A DNA stretch of 64,000 nt from Cyanobacterium stanieri PCC 7202 (GCA_000317655.1 CP003940.1:3047547-3111546); one strand, 5' to 3'; positions 9,746 through 18,446 are shown, counted from the stretch's first letter. A program made the numbers and translations. Notes: generated from the letters alone by a model not told the origin.

Positions 9746-11072
9746 ATGGGTTTAAAGCCTCGCCCTATTAGGGCGACTTTTTTATGCTATTATATTTATT
9801 ATTCTCGGCTCACTAGCGTAAAATGTTTATTTTAGAGTACAAATTAAGAGGAAAAACTCAGCAATTTAAAGCTATCGATGAGGGCATTCGTACAGTCCAA
9901 TTCGTACGCAATAAATGTGTTAGTCTCTGGATGAACTCTAAAAACGTAGGCAAAGCCGAAGTTTATCGATATACCACTACTTTAAGAAAAGAATTTCCTT
10001 TTGTTAAGTGTCTTAACTCCACTGCTTGTCAACAGGCAGGAGAAAGGGCTTGGAGTGCTATATCTAAGTTTTATGATAATTGCAAAAAGCAAGTTAAGGG
10101 AAAAAAAGGATACCCTAAATTTTCTAAACGCACTCGTAGTATTGAGTATAAACAATCTGGTTGGAAACTAGATCGAGATCATAAACGAATCACTTTCACT
10201 GATGGTAATAACATCGGTACTCTCAAGTTAATTGGCTCAAGGGATTTATATTATTTCCAAGAGTTTCAAATACAAAGAGTACGACTTGTTAAACGAGCAG
10301 ATGGTTACTTTTGCCAGTTTTGCTTGAAGTTAGATGTGAGGGATATAACTCCGATTCTACCCCAAACCAAAAAGATGGTGGGTATAGATGTTGGTTTAAA
10401 ATATTTCTACGCTGATAGTGATGGAAATTTTGTGGAGAATCCTCGTTTTTATCGTTACTCAGAAGCCAGATTAAATAGACTCAATCATCGCAAGTCGAGG
10501 AAATTGAAGAAGGGAAAACCAGTTAGTAACAACTATATTAAAGCTAGACAGCGATACAGCAAAGCACATTTAAAGGTAAGTAGGCAACGTGAAGAGTTCG
10601 GCAAAGTAACCGCACTGCGTCTAATTCAGTCAAACGACTTGATCGCCTATGAAGATTTAAAGGTGAAAAATCTAGTTAGAAATAGTAAGTTATCAAAAAG
10701 TATTAATGATGCTGGTTGGAGTCAATTCCGTAAATGGTTGGAATATTTTGGGGTGAAGTATGGAAAATTAACCATTGCGGTAAATCCAGCCTACACATCT
10801 CAAGATTGTTTTCAATGTGGAAAACGAATCAAGAAAAGTCTTTCAACCAGAACTCATGTTTGTAGTTGTGGATACATTGAAGACCGTGATACACAAGCAT
10901 CATTAAATATTTTAAGAAAAGCTACGATGGGGCACATCGGAAGCAAGTCTGATTTATTGGACTTAAACGCTTGGGGAGATTTATCCTCTATCTTGGTTGG
11001 TGGCAACACCTGCCAGGGTAAGATGAATCAGTGAACCAAGAATCCTCGTGCGTTCACGCCGAGGAGTGTCAA
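9746..11072 (+). mobile_element. IS200/IS605-type element with tnpB only
   Basis: The element has a left-end hairpin cgccctattagggcg (9761-9775), one tnpB gene, and a right-end hairpin tcctcg..cgagga (11043-11065) followed by gagtgtcaa. There is no tnpA, so movement would need a transposase supplied from elsewhere. The left boundary is approximate: both TnpB elements in the window share atggg just before the conserved aagcc/hairpin. The right boundary is set by the gtcaa end shared with the element at 31521. It stops 9 bp before the nth start codon. Confidence 0.8.
9823..11034 (+). CDS. tnpB: RNA-guided nuclease TnpB
   Basis: A 403-residue OrfB/TnpB protein. TnpB proteins use an RNA copied from the element's right end to cut matching DNA, which helps the element persist (established for ISDra2 and relatives). 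The RuvC active site looks intact: D189 in GIDVG, E277 in AYEDLK, and D354/D356 in EDRDTQASLNI. The zinc knuckle is C329-x2-C332 and C347-x-C349, the second pair one residue tighter than usual. The N-terminal HTH/wedge region (1-180) is full length. No tnpA is present. It appears functional by sequence. Confidence 0.9.
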   Translation: MFILEYKLRGKTQQFKAIDEGIRTVQFVRNKCVSLWMNSKNVGKAEVYRYTTTLRKEFPFVKCLNSTACQQAGERAWSAISKFYDNCKKQVKGKKGYPKFSKRTRSIEYKQSGWKLDRDHKRITFTDGNNIGTLKLIGSRDLYYFQEFQIQRVRLVKRADGYFCQFCLKLDVRDITPILPQTKKMVGIDVGLKYFYADSDGNFVENPRFYRYSEARLNRLNHRKSRKLKKGKPVSNNYIKARQRYSKAHLKVSRQREEFGKVTALRLIQSNDLIAYEDLKVKNLVRNSKLSKSINDAGWSQFRKWLEYFGVKYGKLTIAVNPAYTSQDCFQCGKRIKKSLSTRTHVCSCGYIEDRDTQASLNILRKATMGHIGSKSDLLDLNAWGDLSSILVGGNTCQGKMNQ

Positions 11073-11092
11073 CATCCCACCATGAGACTGAC
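10930..11092 (+). ncRNA. Candidate TnpB guide RNA (reRNA/omega RNA)
   Basis: In IS200/IS605 elements the guide RNA overlaps the 3' end of tnpB and continues through the right-end hairpin into flanking DNA. Here the hairpin is 11043-11065 and the element ends near 11072, so the guide part would be read from about 11073 on, covering catcccaccatgagactg, which contains the nth start codon. Boundaries are inferred from the family, not measured. Confidence 0.4.
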
Positions 11093-11744
11093 CAAAAAAA
11101 GAAAAGCCCAAGAAATACTATCCATCCTCAAAACCCTTTATCCTGATGCTACCTGTAGCCTTGATTATCAAACCCCCGTGCAACTTTTGGTGGCTACTAT
11201 TCTTTCTGCCCAATGTACCGATGAAAGGGTAAATAAAGTTACTCCAAATCTTTTTGCTCGATTTCCCGATGCCCCTAGCCTTGCCTATGCCCACAGGGAG
11301 GAGGTGGAAACCCTGATTCGTTCTACGGGTTTTTTCCGTAATAAAGCCAAAAATATTCAGGGTGCCTGTCTCAAAATAGTGCAGGAATTTAACGGGGAAG
11401 TACCCCAAACTATGAAAGAATTATTAACTCTGCCGGGGGTAGCCAGAAAAACCGCTAATGTAGTTCTTGCCCATGCTTTTGGGATCATTGAAGGGGTAAC
11501 GGTGGATACCCATGTAAAAAGACTGAGTAACCGCCTAGGATTAACCAAGAATAGTCAACCCGTACAAATTGAAAAGGATTTAATGAAATTATTACCCCAA
11601 CCAGAATGGGAAAACTTTTCTATTAGTATTATTTACCACGGTAGGGCTGTATGTAACGCTAGAAAGCCCCAGTGTGATATGTGTCAACTGGTTCATCTTT
11701 GTTCAGACTATAAGAAAACCCAGAAAAAAGTCTCACAAAAATAA
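11082..11744 (+). CDS. nth: Endonuclease III
   Basis: A 220-residue DNA glycosylase/AP lyase that removes oxidised pyrimidines. It shows the HhH motif LPGVARKTANVVL with catalytic K123, D142 in VDTHVKRL, and the iron-sulfur loop C191-x6-C198-x2-C201-x5-C207. The frame is open further upstream to 11031, but that extension is encoded by the end of the insertion element, so the ATG at 11082 is the real start. The element has displaced whatever promoter lay upstream; nth may now be read from tnpB or the right end. Confidence 0.95.
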   Translation: MRLTKKRKAQEILSILKTLYPDATCSLDYQTPVQLLVATILSAQCTDERVNKVTPNLFARFPDAPSLAYAHREEVETLIRSTGFFRNKAKNIQGACLKIVQEFNGEVPQTMKELLTLPGVARKTANVVLAHAFGIIEGVTVDTHVKRLSNRLGLTKNSQPVQIEKDLMKLLPQPEWENFSISIIYHGRAVCNARKPQCDMCQLVHLCSDYKKTQKKVSQK

Positions 11745-11760
11745 GGGGAAAAATCCCCTT
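11743..11760. terminator. Bidirectional terminator between nth and the HLIP gene
   Basis: aagggg-aaaaat-cccctt is a 6-bp GC-rich stem overlapping the nth stop codon. It is followed by aattcttgtttt on the plus side and by a T-rich run on the minus side, so it can serve both convergent genes. Confidence 0.7.
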
Positions 11761-11785
11761 AATTCTTGTTTTCATTATCATCGAT

Positions 11786-11956
11786 TTACACTAAACCAAG
11801 CCAAGATAATAAACCTTGACCAGTGGCATATTCAATGCCGAGGGTGATTAAAAATCCAATCATAGCGGCTCTACCGTTCAATTTTTCGGCGTAGGTATTA
11901 AAGCCAAATTTAGGATCTTCTACGTTGGGGGTGGTGGTGGGTTCGGTCTTTGTCAT
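11786..11956 (-). CDS. hli: High-light-inducible chlorophyll-binding protein (HLIP)
   Basis: A 56-residue one-helix protein. HLIPs (Scp proteins) bind chlorophyll and carotenoid in the thylakoid and protect photosystem II assembly intermediates. The chlorophyll-binding signature AEKLNGRAAMIGFL is at residues 23-36, giving the conserved E-x-x-N-x-R, followed by the rest of the single helix and a WLGLV tail. The proline/threonine N-terminus (PTTTPNVEDPKFGF) is stroma-side. An aaggagc ribosome site sits a few bases before the ATG. It converges on nth through a shared terminator. Confidence 0.93.
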   Translation of the reverse strand: MTKTEPTTTPNVEDPKFGFNTYAEKLNGRAAMIGFLITLGIEYATGQGLLSWLGLV

Positions 11957-12135
11957 AATGATAAGCTCCTTTGATAGTTGTTTGACTTAATACAAAATAT
12001 TAAGTTTCGTAAACATTTTAACATCATCTATTTTATAACTGCCACCTAAATTATGGAAAAAAAGGATTTTCAGGATCTTTTTTGGTTACACTAGGCGTGG
12101 AAAGTGTGAGTCAAGTATAGACTATTAATAATTTT

Positions 12136-13014
12136 ATGAGTGCTTCTTGGTGGGAAATAAGAGTTAAAAATGTACCAGAGTTGGAGGATACTATTTTTTG
12201 GCATCTTCAGGAGTTTGGCTGTAAGGGTGCGGCTTTAATTCAGGATGATGGTGTTTGGTATGTGAAAGGATATGTTCCTCAATTAGATATTGAGGAAGGG
12301 GAGTTAGAAGTGTTGGCTTCTGCCATTGCCGAGGATTTTGATGGTCAGGAGTTTGATTTTTCTTATCAATTAATTGATGATCAGGATTGGAGTAGTAGCT
12401 GGAAAGAACATTGGCAACCCATGGAAATCGGTCAAAAAATGGTGGTATATCCTGCTTGGATTGATGTACCCCCTGAGTGCGATCGCCACGTAATTCGTTT
12501 AGATCCCGGATCTGCTTTTGGCACAGGGGTTCACCCCACCACCCAATTATGTATGGAGTCTTTGGAAAGAAAATTAGAACAAAATAATCAATTATTGACC
12601 ATTGCAGATATTGGTTGTGGTACGGGCATATTATCTCTTACTGCCCGTTTATTAGGGGTAGAAAAGATTATCGCCTCAGATATTGATCCCCTTGCGGTGA
12701 GGGCAACAAAGGAAAATATGGTCTTCAACAATATCGATGGCATTGATGTTTACCAAGGCAGTATTGATCAACTGAAGGCTGTAAGTGAAACAAAATTTGA
12801 TGGTATTGTTTGTAATATTTTGGCAGAAATTATTAAAACCATGATTCCTGATATGGGTAATATCATAAAACCCCAAGGATGGGTTATTTTGAGTGGTATT
12901 TTGGTTACTCAGGCTGATGATATTAAACAAATACTTATTGATAATGATTGGAGTGTTACGGGTTATCATAGCAAGGAAAATTGGTGTTCTATTGAAGCTG
13001 AAAAAAACAGTTAA
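12136..13014 (+). CDS. prmA: Ribosomal protein L11 methyltransferase
   Basis: A 292-residue SAM-dependent enzyme that trimethylates ribosomal protein L11. The N-terminal substrate-binding domain starts with WWEIRV; the catalytic domain has the SAM loop DIGCGTG (158-164), preceded by DPGSAFGTGVHPTT, and the later NILAEII motif. The length is typical. It is transcribed divergently from the HLIP gene across 179 bp. xisH begins 50 bp downstream on the same strand. Confidence 0.95.
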   Translation: MSASWWEIRVKNVPELEDTIFWHLQEFGCKGAALIQDDGVWYVKGYVPQLDIEEGELEVLASAIAEDFDGQEFDFSYQLIDDQDWSSSWKEHWQPMEIGQKMVVYPAWIDVPPECDRHVIRLDPGSAFGTGVHPTTQLCMESLERKLEQNNQLLTIADIGCGTGILSLTARLLGVEKIIASDIDPLAVRATKENMVFNNIDGIDVYQGSIDQLKAVSETKFDGIVCNILAEIIKTMIPDMGNIIKPQGWVILSGILVTQADDIKQILIDNDWSVTGYHSKENWCSIEAEKNS

Positions 13015-13063
13015 GGTTGTTGAAAAAGTAATCAGAGTCCAAAATAATTTTAGATGTCTTACA

Positions 13064-13483
13064 ATGGCTGCCAAAGATAAATTTCACGATATAGTTAAAA
13101 TAGCTTTAATTAAAGACAATTGGAAAATTACCCATGATCCATTACTCTTAAAGTTTGGACAATATGACCAAGTTCAAGTAGATTTGGGAGCGGAAAAAAT
13201 GTTAGGAGCTGAAAAAGAAGATAAAAAAATAGCGGTAGAAATTAAAAGTTTTTTGAATGATTCGGCCATATCTGATTTTCATGGGGCTTTGGGACAGTTT
13301 CTCAATTATCATTTTGTTTTAGAACATATAGAACCTGAAAGAATACTGTTTTTAGCTGTCCCTGTTTATGCTTATGATTCTTTTTTTAAAAGGGATTTAC
13401 CCCAAGCTATCGTAAATCGTTATAATTTAAAATTAATAGTCTATGATCCTATTGAGGGGTTTATTCGTCAATGGATAAATTAA
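13064..13483 (+). CDS. xisH: XisH family protein (fdxN-element excision controlling factor)
   Basis: A 139-residue protein beginning MAAKDKFHDIVKIALIKDNW, the standard XisH start. XisH, with XisI and the recombinase XisF, is needed for excision of the Anabaena fdxN element (established), although xisHI pairs are widespread in cyanobacteria that have no heterocysts. The fold is related to PD-(D/E)XK nucleases: D in QVDLGAE, and VEIKSF supplies E-x-K. The frame is open upstream into prmA, but the ATG at 13064 is clearly right. It overlaps xisI by 13 bp. Confidence 0.93.
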   Translation: MAAKDKFHDIVKIALIKDNWKITHDPLLLKFGQYDQVQVDLGAEKMLGAEKEDKKIAVEIKSFLNDSAISDFHGALGQFLNYHFVLEHIEPERILFLAVPVYAYDSFFKRDLPQAIVNRYNLKLIVYDPIEGFIRQWIN

Positions 13484-13806
13484 CAAAATATCGTCAAATC
13501 ATTTGTGATTTTTTAAATCAACAGGCTAAGATAACTCCCCTAGGAGAAAATATAGAATCTGAAACTATTTTTGATGAAAAGTGTAACAGATATTTATTAG
13601 TAAACTTAGGTTGGCATGGACAAAAAAGAATTTACTCGGTGTTATTACACCTAGAAATAAGAGAGGAAAAAATATGGATTCAAGAAAATAATACTGATAT
13701 TTCAGTAGCAGAATTTTTATTGCAAGAGGGAGTAAAAAGAGAGGATATTATTTTAGGTTTAAAACCTGCTTTTGTTAGAGAATATACTGGTTTTGGAGTC
13801 GCCTAA
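13471..13806 (+). CDS. xisI: XisI family protein
   Basis: A 111-residue partner of XisH. It shows the family blocks DKLTKYRQIICDFL, a central NRYLLVNLGWHGQKRIYSVLLHLEI and a C-terminal LGLKPAFVREYTGFGVA. The 13-bp overlap with xisH implies translational coupling. It converges on an XisF-like recombinase whose stop lies 32 bp away, an arrangement that brings the three Xis-type genes together. Confidence 0.93.
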   Translation: MDKLTKYRQIICDFLNQQAKITPLGENIESETIFDEKCNRYLLVNLGWHGQKRIYSVLLHLEIREEKIWIQENNTDISVAEFLLQEGVKREDIILGLKPAFVREYTGFGVA

Positions 13807-13838
13807 TTTTGGTCTTTTATTTTTTATTATTAAGTCAA

Positions 13839-15167
13839 CTATAGTTGATTTTTTGGACGAAATATAAAGTCTAGTTCTATGTCATAATTTTTCCTATTTT
13901 CTAAATGGGGAATGACATAGATTTGTGTGATAAATTCTCGTAGATAAAATCTTTTTTCTGGCTCGGAAAGGTCATACCAAAACTGTTGTAATGATAAATT
14001 ATCAGTCATTTCTTTGAGATTATTTGGAGGTAAACTATTAATTTGATCTTTCAAATGAGAGATTTCTGTTTCGAGTTTTAGTTTTCTAATTTGGGCAGTT
14101 TCTAAGTCTAAAATATTCTCTGCTATTAGGCAGGGTAAACTATCAATTATTGTCTGTTTTTCGTTGATTAAGTTGTTAATTTGTTCAGAAATAATTTTTA
14201 TATCTGGACTATTAATATTATTAACAATTATGGGTAAATCAGCACAAATTATGTTGATTGTTTTTTCTAAAATATTTTGATAATTCCAAGAGGAACAGGA
14301 TTTATTTTGAGAACAATTGATGGGGGTAAGATATAAATATTTGGTGTTTTTTCTTTTCTGGGTAACTGATGTTATTTTACAGGGAGAGTTACATATTTTA
14401 CATTTAACTAAACCTGAAAGACAATGGGGAGAACTAGCACTACGAGGGGAAATACGGCGATGGCTTTTGAGTAAACGATCAATTTGGGAGGCTTCTTCTC
14501 TAGAAATAATGGGGGTGTGGGTATCGGAAACAATGTAGTTATTTTTGTAGGCTAAATCTCCTCTATAAACGGGGTTTTTTAACCATTTTAGGGCGGTGGA
14601 ATGGGATATTTTTTTGTTATATTTTTCTTTTAAGTATCTAACACTATCTCTAAGGGAAGCATATTTAAGATAGTAGTCAAAAAAATCTTTGACAATGGGG
14701 GCGGTGCTACGGTTGATGATATATCCTTCTTTTCCTTTTTGATAGCCGTAGGGACTTCTACCGGGGGGGGGAAGGGTTTGGAGGCGATTTTTGCCATGAC
14801 CTTTTTGTAATTTTCTTTGGTAAATTGTTTTTTCTATTTGTTGCCAGATTTGATGTTTTTTTTCTATATTAAGGGTTTTAAAGTGGGTGGAGTTGTAGGG
14901 TTGTTCGATGGCAATTATTTCTACGTTTAATGATTCTATAAGAGCGATCGCCTTTAGAATGTGAGCAAAACTATCACCTAATTCATGTAAACTACGAATT
15001 AATATATAATTGGGTGGATCATTTTGACAGTGATTTATTAGTTGATTGAAAGCTAATCGACTATCAATATCTTGATAATTTTTATCTACTTCTAAACCCC
15101 AAATAAAAGAATCGGGAACTTGATCAATGATTGAATCGGTGTAACTATAGGTAATAATAAATGCCAT
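13839..15167 (-). CDS. XisF-like large serine recombinase with altered catalytic residues
   Basis: A 442-residue protein with the domain order of large serine recombinases: a resolvase-like domain (1-95), a Recombinase domain (about 130-237, PPGRSPYGYQ start), a zinc ribbon (C256, C259, about C285, C291) and a coiled-coil region (about 305-375). The resolvase-like part keeps the fold pattern but not the chemistry. At the canonical DRLxRS site it reads HELGDS (E62, D65), and the N-terminal Y-x-R-x-S motif reads I-I-T-Y-S, with only Ser8 kept. It lies 12 bp behind hfq on the same strand. It may be an inactive, regulatory descendant of XisF. Confidence 0.8.
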   Translation of the reverse strand: MAFIITYSYTDSIIDQVPDSFIWGLEVDKNYQDIDSRLAFNQLINHCQNDPPNYILIRSLHELGDSFAHILKAIALIESLNVEIIAIEQPYNSTHFKTLNIEKKHQIWQQIEKTIYQRKLQKGHGKNRLQTLPPPGRSPYGYQKGKEGYIINRSTAPIVKDFFDYYLKYASLRDSVRYLKEKYNKKISHSTALKWLKNPVYRGDLAYKNNYIVSDTHTPIISREEASQIDRLLKSHRRISPRSASSPHCLSGLVKCKICNSPCKITSVTQKRKNTKYLYLTPINCSQNKSCSSWNYQNILEKTINIICADLPIIVNNINSPDIKIISEQINNLINEKQTIIDSLPCLIAENILDLETAQIRKLKLETEISHLKDQINSLPPNNLKEMTDNLSLQQFWYDLSEPEKRFYLREFITQIYVIPHLENRKNYDIELDFIFRPKNQL

Positions 15168-15179
15168 AGAGTTATTTTA

Positions 15180-15389
15180 CTAGGCTGCCTTAATATAGGC
15201 GATCGCACTTAACCAAATCAAAGTTTTTTCTCGACCTTCTTCAAGGATGCAGATACAATTTTCATCTTGCCAAAGAATTTGTCCCTCGGTACTTTGACTG
15301 GTGATTAATCCCACTTGGACATTTTTTTTATCCTTTATAAAGGCTTGGATTTGACGTACACTAGGAAGACCAGTATTAAATGTAGGCAT
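15180..15389 (-). CDS. hfq: Cyanobacterial Hfq
   Basis: A 69-residue Sm-fold protein of the divergent cyanobacterial Hfq type (start [19 protein letters not shown]; Sm2 end [13 protein letters not shown]). In Synechocystis this form binds the pilus motor PilB1 and is needed for motility and natural transformation rather than acting as a classic sRNA chaperone. Its position divergent to dapF is the usual cyanobacterial context. The start codons are only 32 bp apart. The recombinase gene follows at once and is probably co-transcribed. Confidence 0.9.
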   Translation of the reverse strand: MPTFNTGLPSVRQIQAFIKDKKNVQVGLITSQSTEGQILWQDENCICILEEGREKTLIWLSAIAYIKAA

Positions 15390-15421
15390 CTTTTTTTATC
15401 TACTTGAGCGAAAAAATAATT

Positions 15422-16255
15422 ATGCAGTTTAGCAAATATCACGGATTAGGTAATGACTTTATTTTGATCGATAACCGTCAATCTGATCAACCCCTCGTTA
15501 CCCCCGCAGAAGCAGTGAAAATGTGCGATCGCCACTTCGGCATCGGTGCTGATGGAGTAATTTTCGTTTTACCGCCCCAGAATAATTGTCAATATACCAT
15601 GAGAATCTTTAATTCTGATGGTTCAGAACCCGAGATGTGTGGCAATGGGATTCGTTGTTTTGCCCAATTTGTCACGGAATTAGAAGGAAAAGAGGAAGTA
15701 GGGAAACAATATCCTATCCACACTTTAGCAGGTACTATTACCCCTACCATCAAGGGTGAGGGCATGATTCGGGTGGATATGGGAGAACCTGAGTTAACCC
15801 CTGCCAAAATTCCCACTACCTTAAACCAAGGGGGAGAAAAGGTGGTCAGGGAATCTTTAACCGTAGCGGATAAGGAGTATGAGGTTTCCTGTGTGAGTAT
15901 GGGAAATCCTCACTGTTTAGTATTTGTGGATAGTGTGGCGGATATAGATTTGGAAAAAATTGGTCCTCTATTTGAAACCCACGCAGTTTTCCCTCAAAAA
16001 ACTAATACAGAATTTATTGAAGTAGTACGCCCCGATTACCTGAAAATGAGGGTATGGGAAAGGGGTGCAGGAATTACCCTTGCCTGTGGTACGGGTGCCT
16101 GTGCCACTGTGGTAGCAGGGGTTTTAAATGGTAAGTGCGATCGCACCTGCACGGTAGAACTACCGGGAGGATGTTTGGAAATCGAATGGAATGAAGAGGA
16201 TAACCATGTATATATGACAGGCCCCGCATTGAAAGTATTTTCAGGCAATATGTAA
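15422..16255 (+). CDS. dapF: Diaminopimelate epimerase
   Basis: A 277-residue enzyme that converts LL- to meso-diaminopimelate for lysine and peptidoglycan. The acid/base cysteines are C73 in EMCGNGIRC and C222 in [23 protein letters not shown] is the standard N-terminus, so the ATG at 15422 is preferred over an upstream TTG. A dispersed repeat starts 4 bp after its stop. Confidence 0.96.
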   Translation: MQFSKYHGLGNDFILIDNRQSDQPLVTPAEAVKMCDRHFGIGADGVIFVLPPQNNCQYTMRIFNSDGSEPEMCGNGIRCFAQFVTELEGKEEVGKQYPIHTLAGTITPTIKGEGMIRVDMGEPELTPAKIPTTLNQGGEKVVRESLTVADKEYEVSCVSMGNPHCLVFVDSVADIDLEKIGPLFETHAVFPQKTNTEFIEVVRPDYLKMRVWERGAGITLACGTGACATVVAGVLNGKCDRTCTVELPGGCLEIEWNEEDNHVYMTGPALKVFSGNM

Positions 16256-16259
16256 TTGT

Positions 16260-16473
16260 AACCTCATTTCGGGATAAGAGCTGTCAGTATGGTTGGGTTT
16301 CAGGCTTCTGGTTGTAGGTTGCAGGTTTAAAATACGCTCATATTCAGTCTATCAAGGAAGTAAAAACCCGAAAATCAATGAAAATAGAGTTTTTGTAAAT
16401 TCTTTAACCTAACACCTAACACCTGATACCTGACATCTTGAAAAGGCTAAAATTTTTATCCCGAACTCAAGTT
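16260..16473. repeat. Second full copy of the repeat with 18-bp inverted ends
   Basis: Left end aacctcatttcgggataa (16260-16277) and right end ttatcccgaactcaagtt (16456-16473) enclose 178 bp without a reading frame. The interior (gtcagtatggttggg, gtaggttgcaggtt, and the tandem cctaacacctaacacctgat) differs from the 7379 copy but shares the gtc-a-tatggt and aggttgcaggtt blocks with the 53519 copy. So the ends are conserved while the interior varies. Confidence 0.7.
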
Positions 16474-16554
16474 AATTGTAGATTGAAAAATGGTTTCTGA
16501 AAAGAATCGCTACGAATGCTCCCTACTATTAAGTGCGGATAAATTATTATAATG

Positions 16555-16586
16555 AAAGTCCCCCAGTATTGGGGGATTTAGGGGGC
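16555..16586. repeat. Palindromic tcccccagtattggggga repeat
   Basis: aaagtcccccagtattggggga followed by tttagggggc; one of a family also at 27794, 41170, 41540, 41640, 41720, 53614 and (degenerate) 59692. It can form a strong GC hairpin. The rest of the 16474-16613 gap holds nothing else that I can support. Confidence 0.7.
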
Positions 16587-16613
16587 AATCAGGGCAATCT
16601 TATCCATTATCCA

Positions 16614-17114
16614 TTACTCCTCTAGGGTTTTTCGAGCGCGGCGAATCAACTCCTCGGGGCTTAATTCTGCTACAAATTCTCGAAAAGCCTCCATCTCTTT
16701 CTCATCGGCTTCCCTATCCACGGGAATGGAGGCATCTAATACCACCTCCTCCATCACCCAAATGGGGCAACCTTCCCTCACAGCGATGGCAATGGCATCA
16801 CTGGGGCGACAATCAATATTTTTCTCTTTCTTACCCATTTTTGTACAAAGAAGCGCATAAAAGGTGTTATCCTCAAGGGCGTTAATCACCACTCGATCCA
16901 GTTTAATATTCCAACTATGGAACATATTTAACATTAAATCATGGGTGAGAGGGCGGGGGGTTGGTTGTTGTTCCAAGGCCGCAATGATTGATCTGGCTTG
17001 ATCCTGACCGATGTAGATGGGCAAAGCACGGCGCTCGGTAGCGTCTTTTAGTAGTACGATGGGGCTACGACTTACTGCATCAAGGGCGATCGCCGCTACT
17101 TTCATTTCAATCAT
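16614..17114 (-). CDS. Bifunctional nuclease family protein (DUF151)
   Basis: A 166-residue protein of the BFN/DUF151 family, named after a plant nuclease with DNase and RNase activity. It shows the conserved start VAAIALDAVSRSPIVLLKD, the ALPIYIGQDQARSI block near residues 31-44, and NIDCRPSDAIAIAVR near 98-112. Cyanobacteria carry this gene generally; the in vivo role is not settled. It converges on dapF across a repeat-filled gap and diverges from nagA. Confidence 0.88.
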   Translation of the reverse strand: MIEMKVAAIALDAVSRSPIVLLKDATERRALPIYIGQDQARSIIAALEQQPTPRPLTHDLMLNMFHSWNIKLDRVVINALEDNTFYALLCTKMGKKEKNIDCRPSDAIAIAVREGCPIWVMEEVVLDASIPVDREADEKEMEAFREFVAELSPEELIRRARKTLEE

Positions 17115-17288
17115 TTATATTATCTCACTATAACAATATGGGTTTTGAACCATTACCTCCCCGTGTGAGGTTGTTATCATCCTATCACAGTTTTTTGGTT
17201 TTATAACCACCAATTCCTTAATTTTATTATTTTAAATAAACTTTTATAACTATTTTTATTAATTCTTTTTTTAACAATTATAATAATT

Positions 17289-18446
17289 ATGATTAATTTA
17301 ATTAATTGTCGCCTTATTGGTGAATATAATTTAAAAAATATTACAATTAGTAATCAACAAATAACTAATATTTGTGATAGTGAACAACAAAGCCAAACAG
17401 GGCAAACAATTTTGAACTATATTGATATGGAGGGGGATTATATTTCCCTTGGGGGGGTAGATCTACAAATCAATGGTGGACTTGGTTTGGCTTTTCCTGA
17501 TTTAACTTTAAACGATTTGGAAAGACTCCACCAAATTTGTGCCTATTTATGGTCGGTAGGAGTAGATGAATTTATGCCTACCATTGTGACAACTTCTGTG
17601 GCTAAAATTCGTCAATCATTGGAAGTAATAAAAATATTTAAACAGTCTAATAAAAAAGATAATGAAGCAGAAATTTTAGGAGTTCACCTAGAAGGACCGT
17701 TTTTAAATAAGGACAAAAAAGGCGCCCATCCTGAAGAATATTTATTATCTTTAAATTTAGAAAACGTAAAAAAAGTTTTCAATAATTATGAAAACATCAT
17801 CAAAATTATTACCGTTGCCCCAGAACTAGACACTGAGGGGGATGTAATTTCTTATTTGACTGATTTGGGGGTGGTTGTTAGTTTGGGGCATTCCATGGCG
17901 ACAGCAGACGAGGCAAAACGAGCTTTTGATCAAGGGGCATCCATGGTAACTCATGCTTTTAATGCTATGCCCAGTTTACACCATAGAGAACCGGGTATGT
18001 TGGGAGAGGCGATCGCCCGTACTGGTATTTATTGCGGTTTGATTGCCGACGGAAAGCACGTCTCACCCACCATGCTAAAAGTGATTTTACAAGCGAGTAA
18101 CTATGAGGAAGGGATATTTTTGGTTAGTGATGCCCTAGCGCCCATGGGCTTGGATGATGGCATATACCCTTGGGATGAGCGCACCATCGAGGTAAAAAAT
18201 GGCACCGCTACCCTCCCCGATGGTACCTTATCCGGTACTACCCTACCCCTATTCGTAGGCGCTCAAAATTTAGTAAGATGGAACATTTGTACTGTAGAAA
18301 GGGCGATCGCCCTTGTTACCGATGCCCCCCGAAAAGCCATGAAAATGCCGACCTTAGCAGTAGGGCAAAAAGCGAATCTAATTCGATGGCATCATCATCC
18401 AGAACAAAAACAATTAAATTGGGAAAGAATCGAAATTAATGGATAA
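17289..18446 (+). CDS. nagA: N-acetylglucosamine-6-phosphate deacetylase
   Basis: A 385-residue amidohydrolase that removes acetate from GlcNAc-6-P during amino-sugar recycling. Metal and catalytic motifs are HLEGPFL (133-139), H201 in SLGHS, H222 in VTHAFNAM and catalytic D281 in LVSDALAPMG. The length is typical. The 174-bp gap before it is very AT-rich. It has no partner gene (such as nagB) next to it. Confidence 0.94.
   Translation: MINLINCRLIGEYNLKNITISNQQITNICDSEQQSQTGQTILNYIDMEGDYISLGGVDLQINGGLGLAFPDLTLNDLERLHQICAYLWSVGVDEFMPTIVTTSVAKIRQSLEVIKIFKQSNKKDNEAEILGVHLEGPFLNKDKKGAHPEEYLLSLNLENVKKVFNNYENIIKIITVAPELDTEGDVISYLTDLGVVVSLGHSMATADEAKRAFDQGASMVTHAFNAMPSLHHREPGMLGEAIARTGIYCGLIADGKHVSPTMLKVILQASNYEEGIFLVSDALAPMGLDDGIYPWDERTIEVKNGTATLPDGTLSGTTLPLFVGAQNLVRWNICTVERAIALVTDAPRKAMKMPTLAVGQKANLIRWHHHPEQKQLNWERIEING

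Noticed and set aside
11031-11081. Longer nth with 17 extra N-terminal codons
   Set aside because: The extension is encoded by the right end of the insertion element and has no counterpart in endonuclease III.
11957-12135. HLR1-like site (GTTAAAAT-G-TTTACGAA on the minus strand, 12006-12022) upstream of the HLIP gene
   Set aside because: hli genes often have RpaB/HLR1 boxes, but here the half-sites have mismatches and the spacing is one base short, so I do not call it.
12893-13063. Longer xisH beginning inside prmA
   Set aside because: XisH proteins start at MAAKDKFHDIVK; the upstream part is the prmA coding sequence in another frame.
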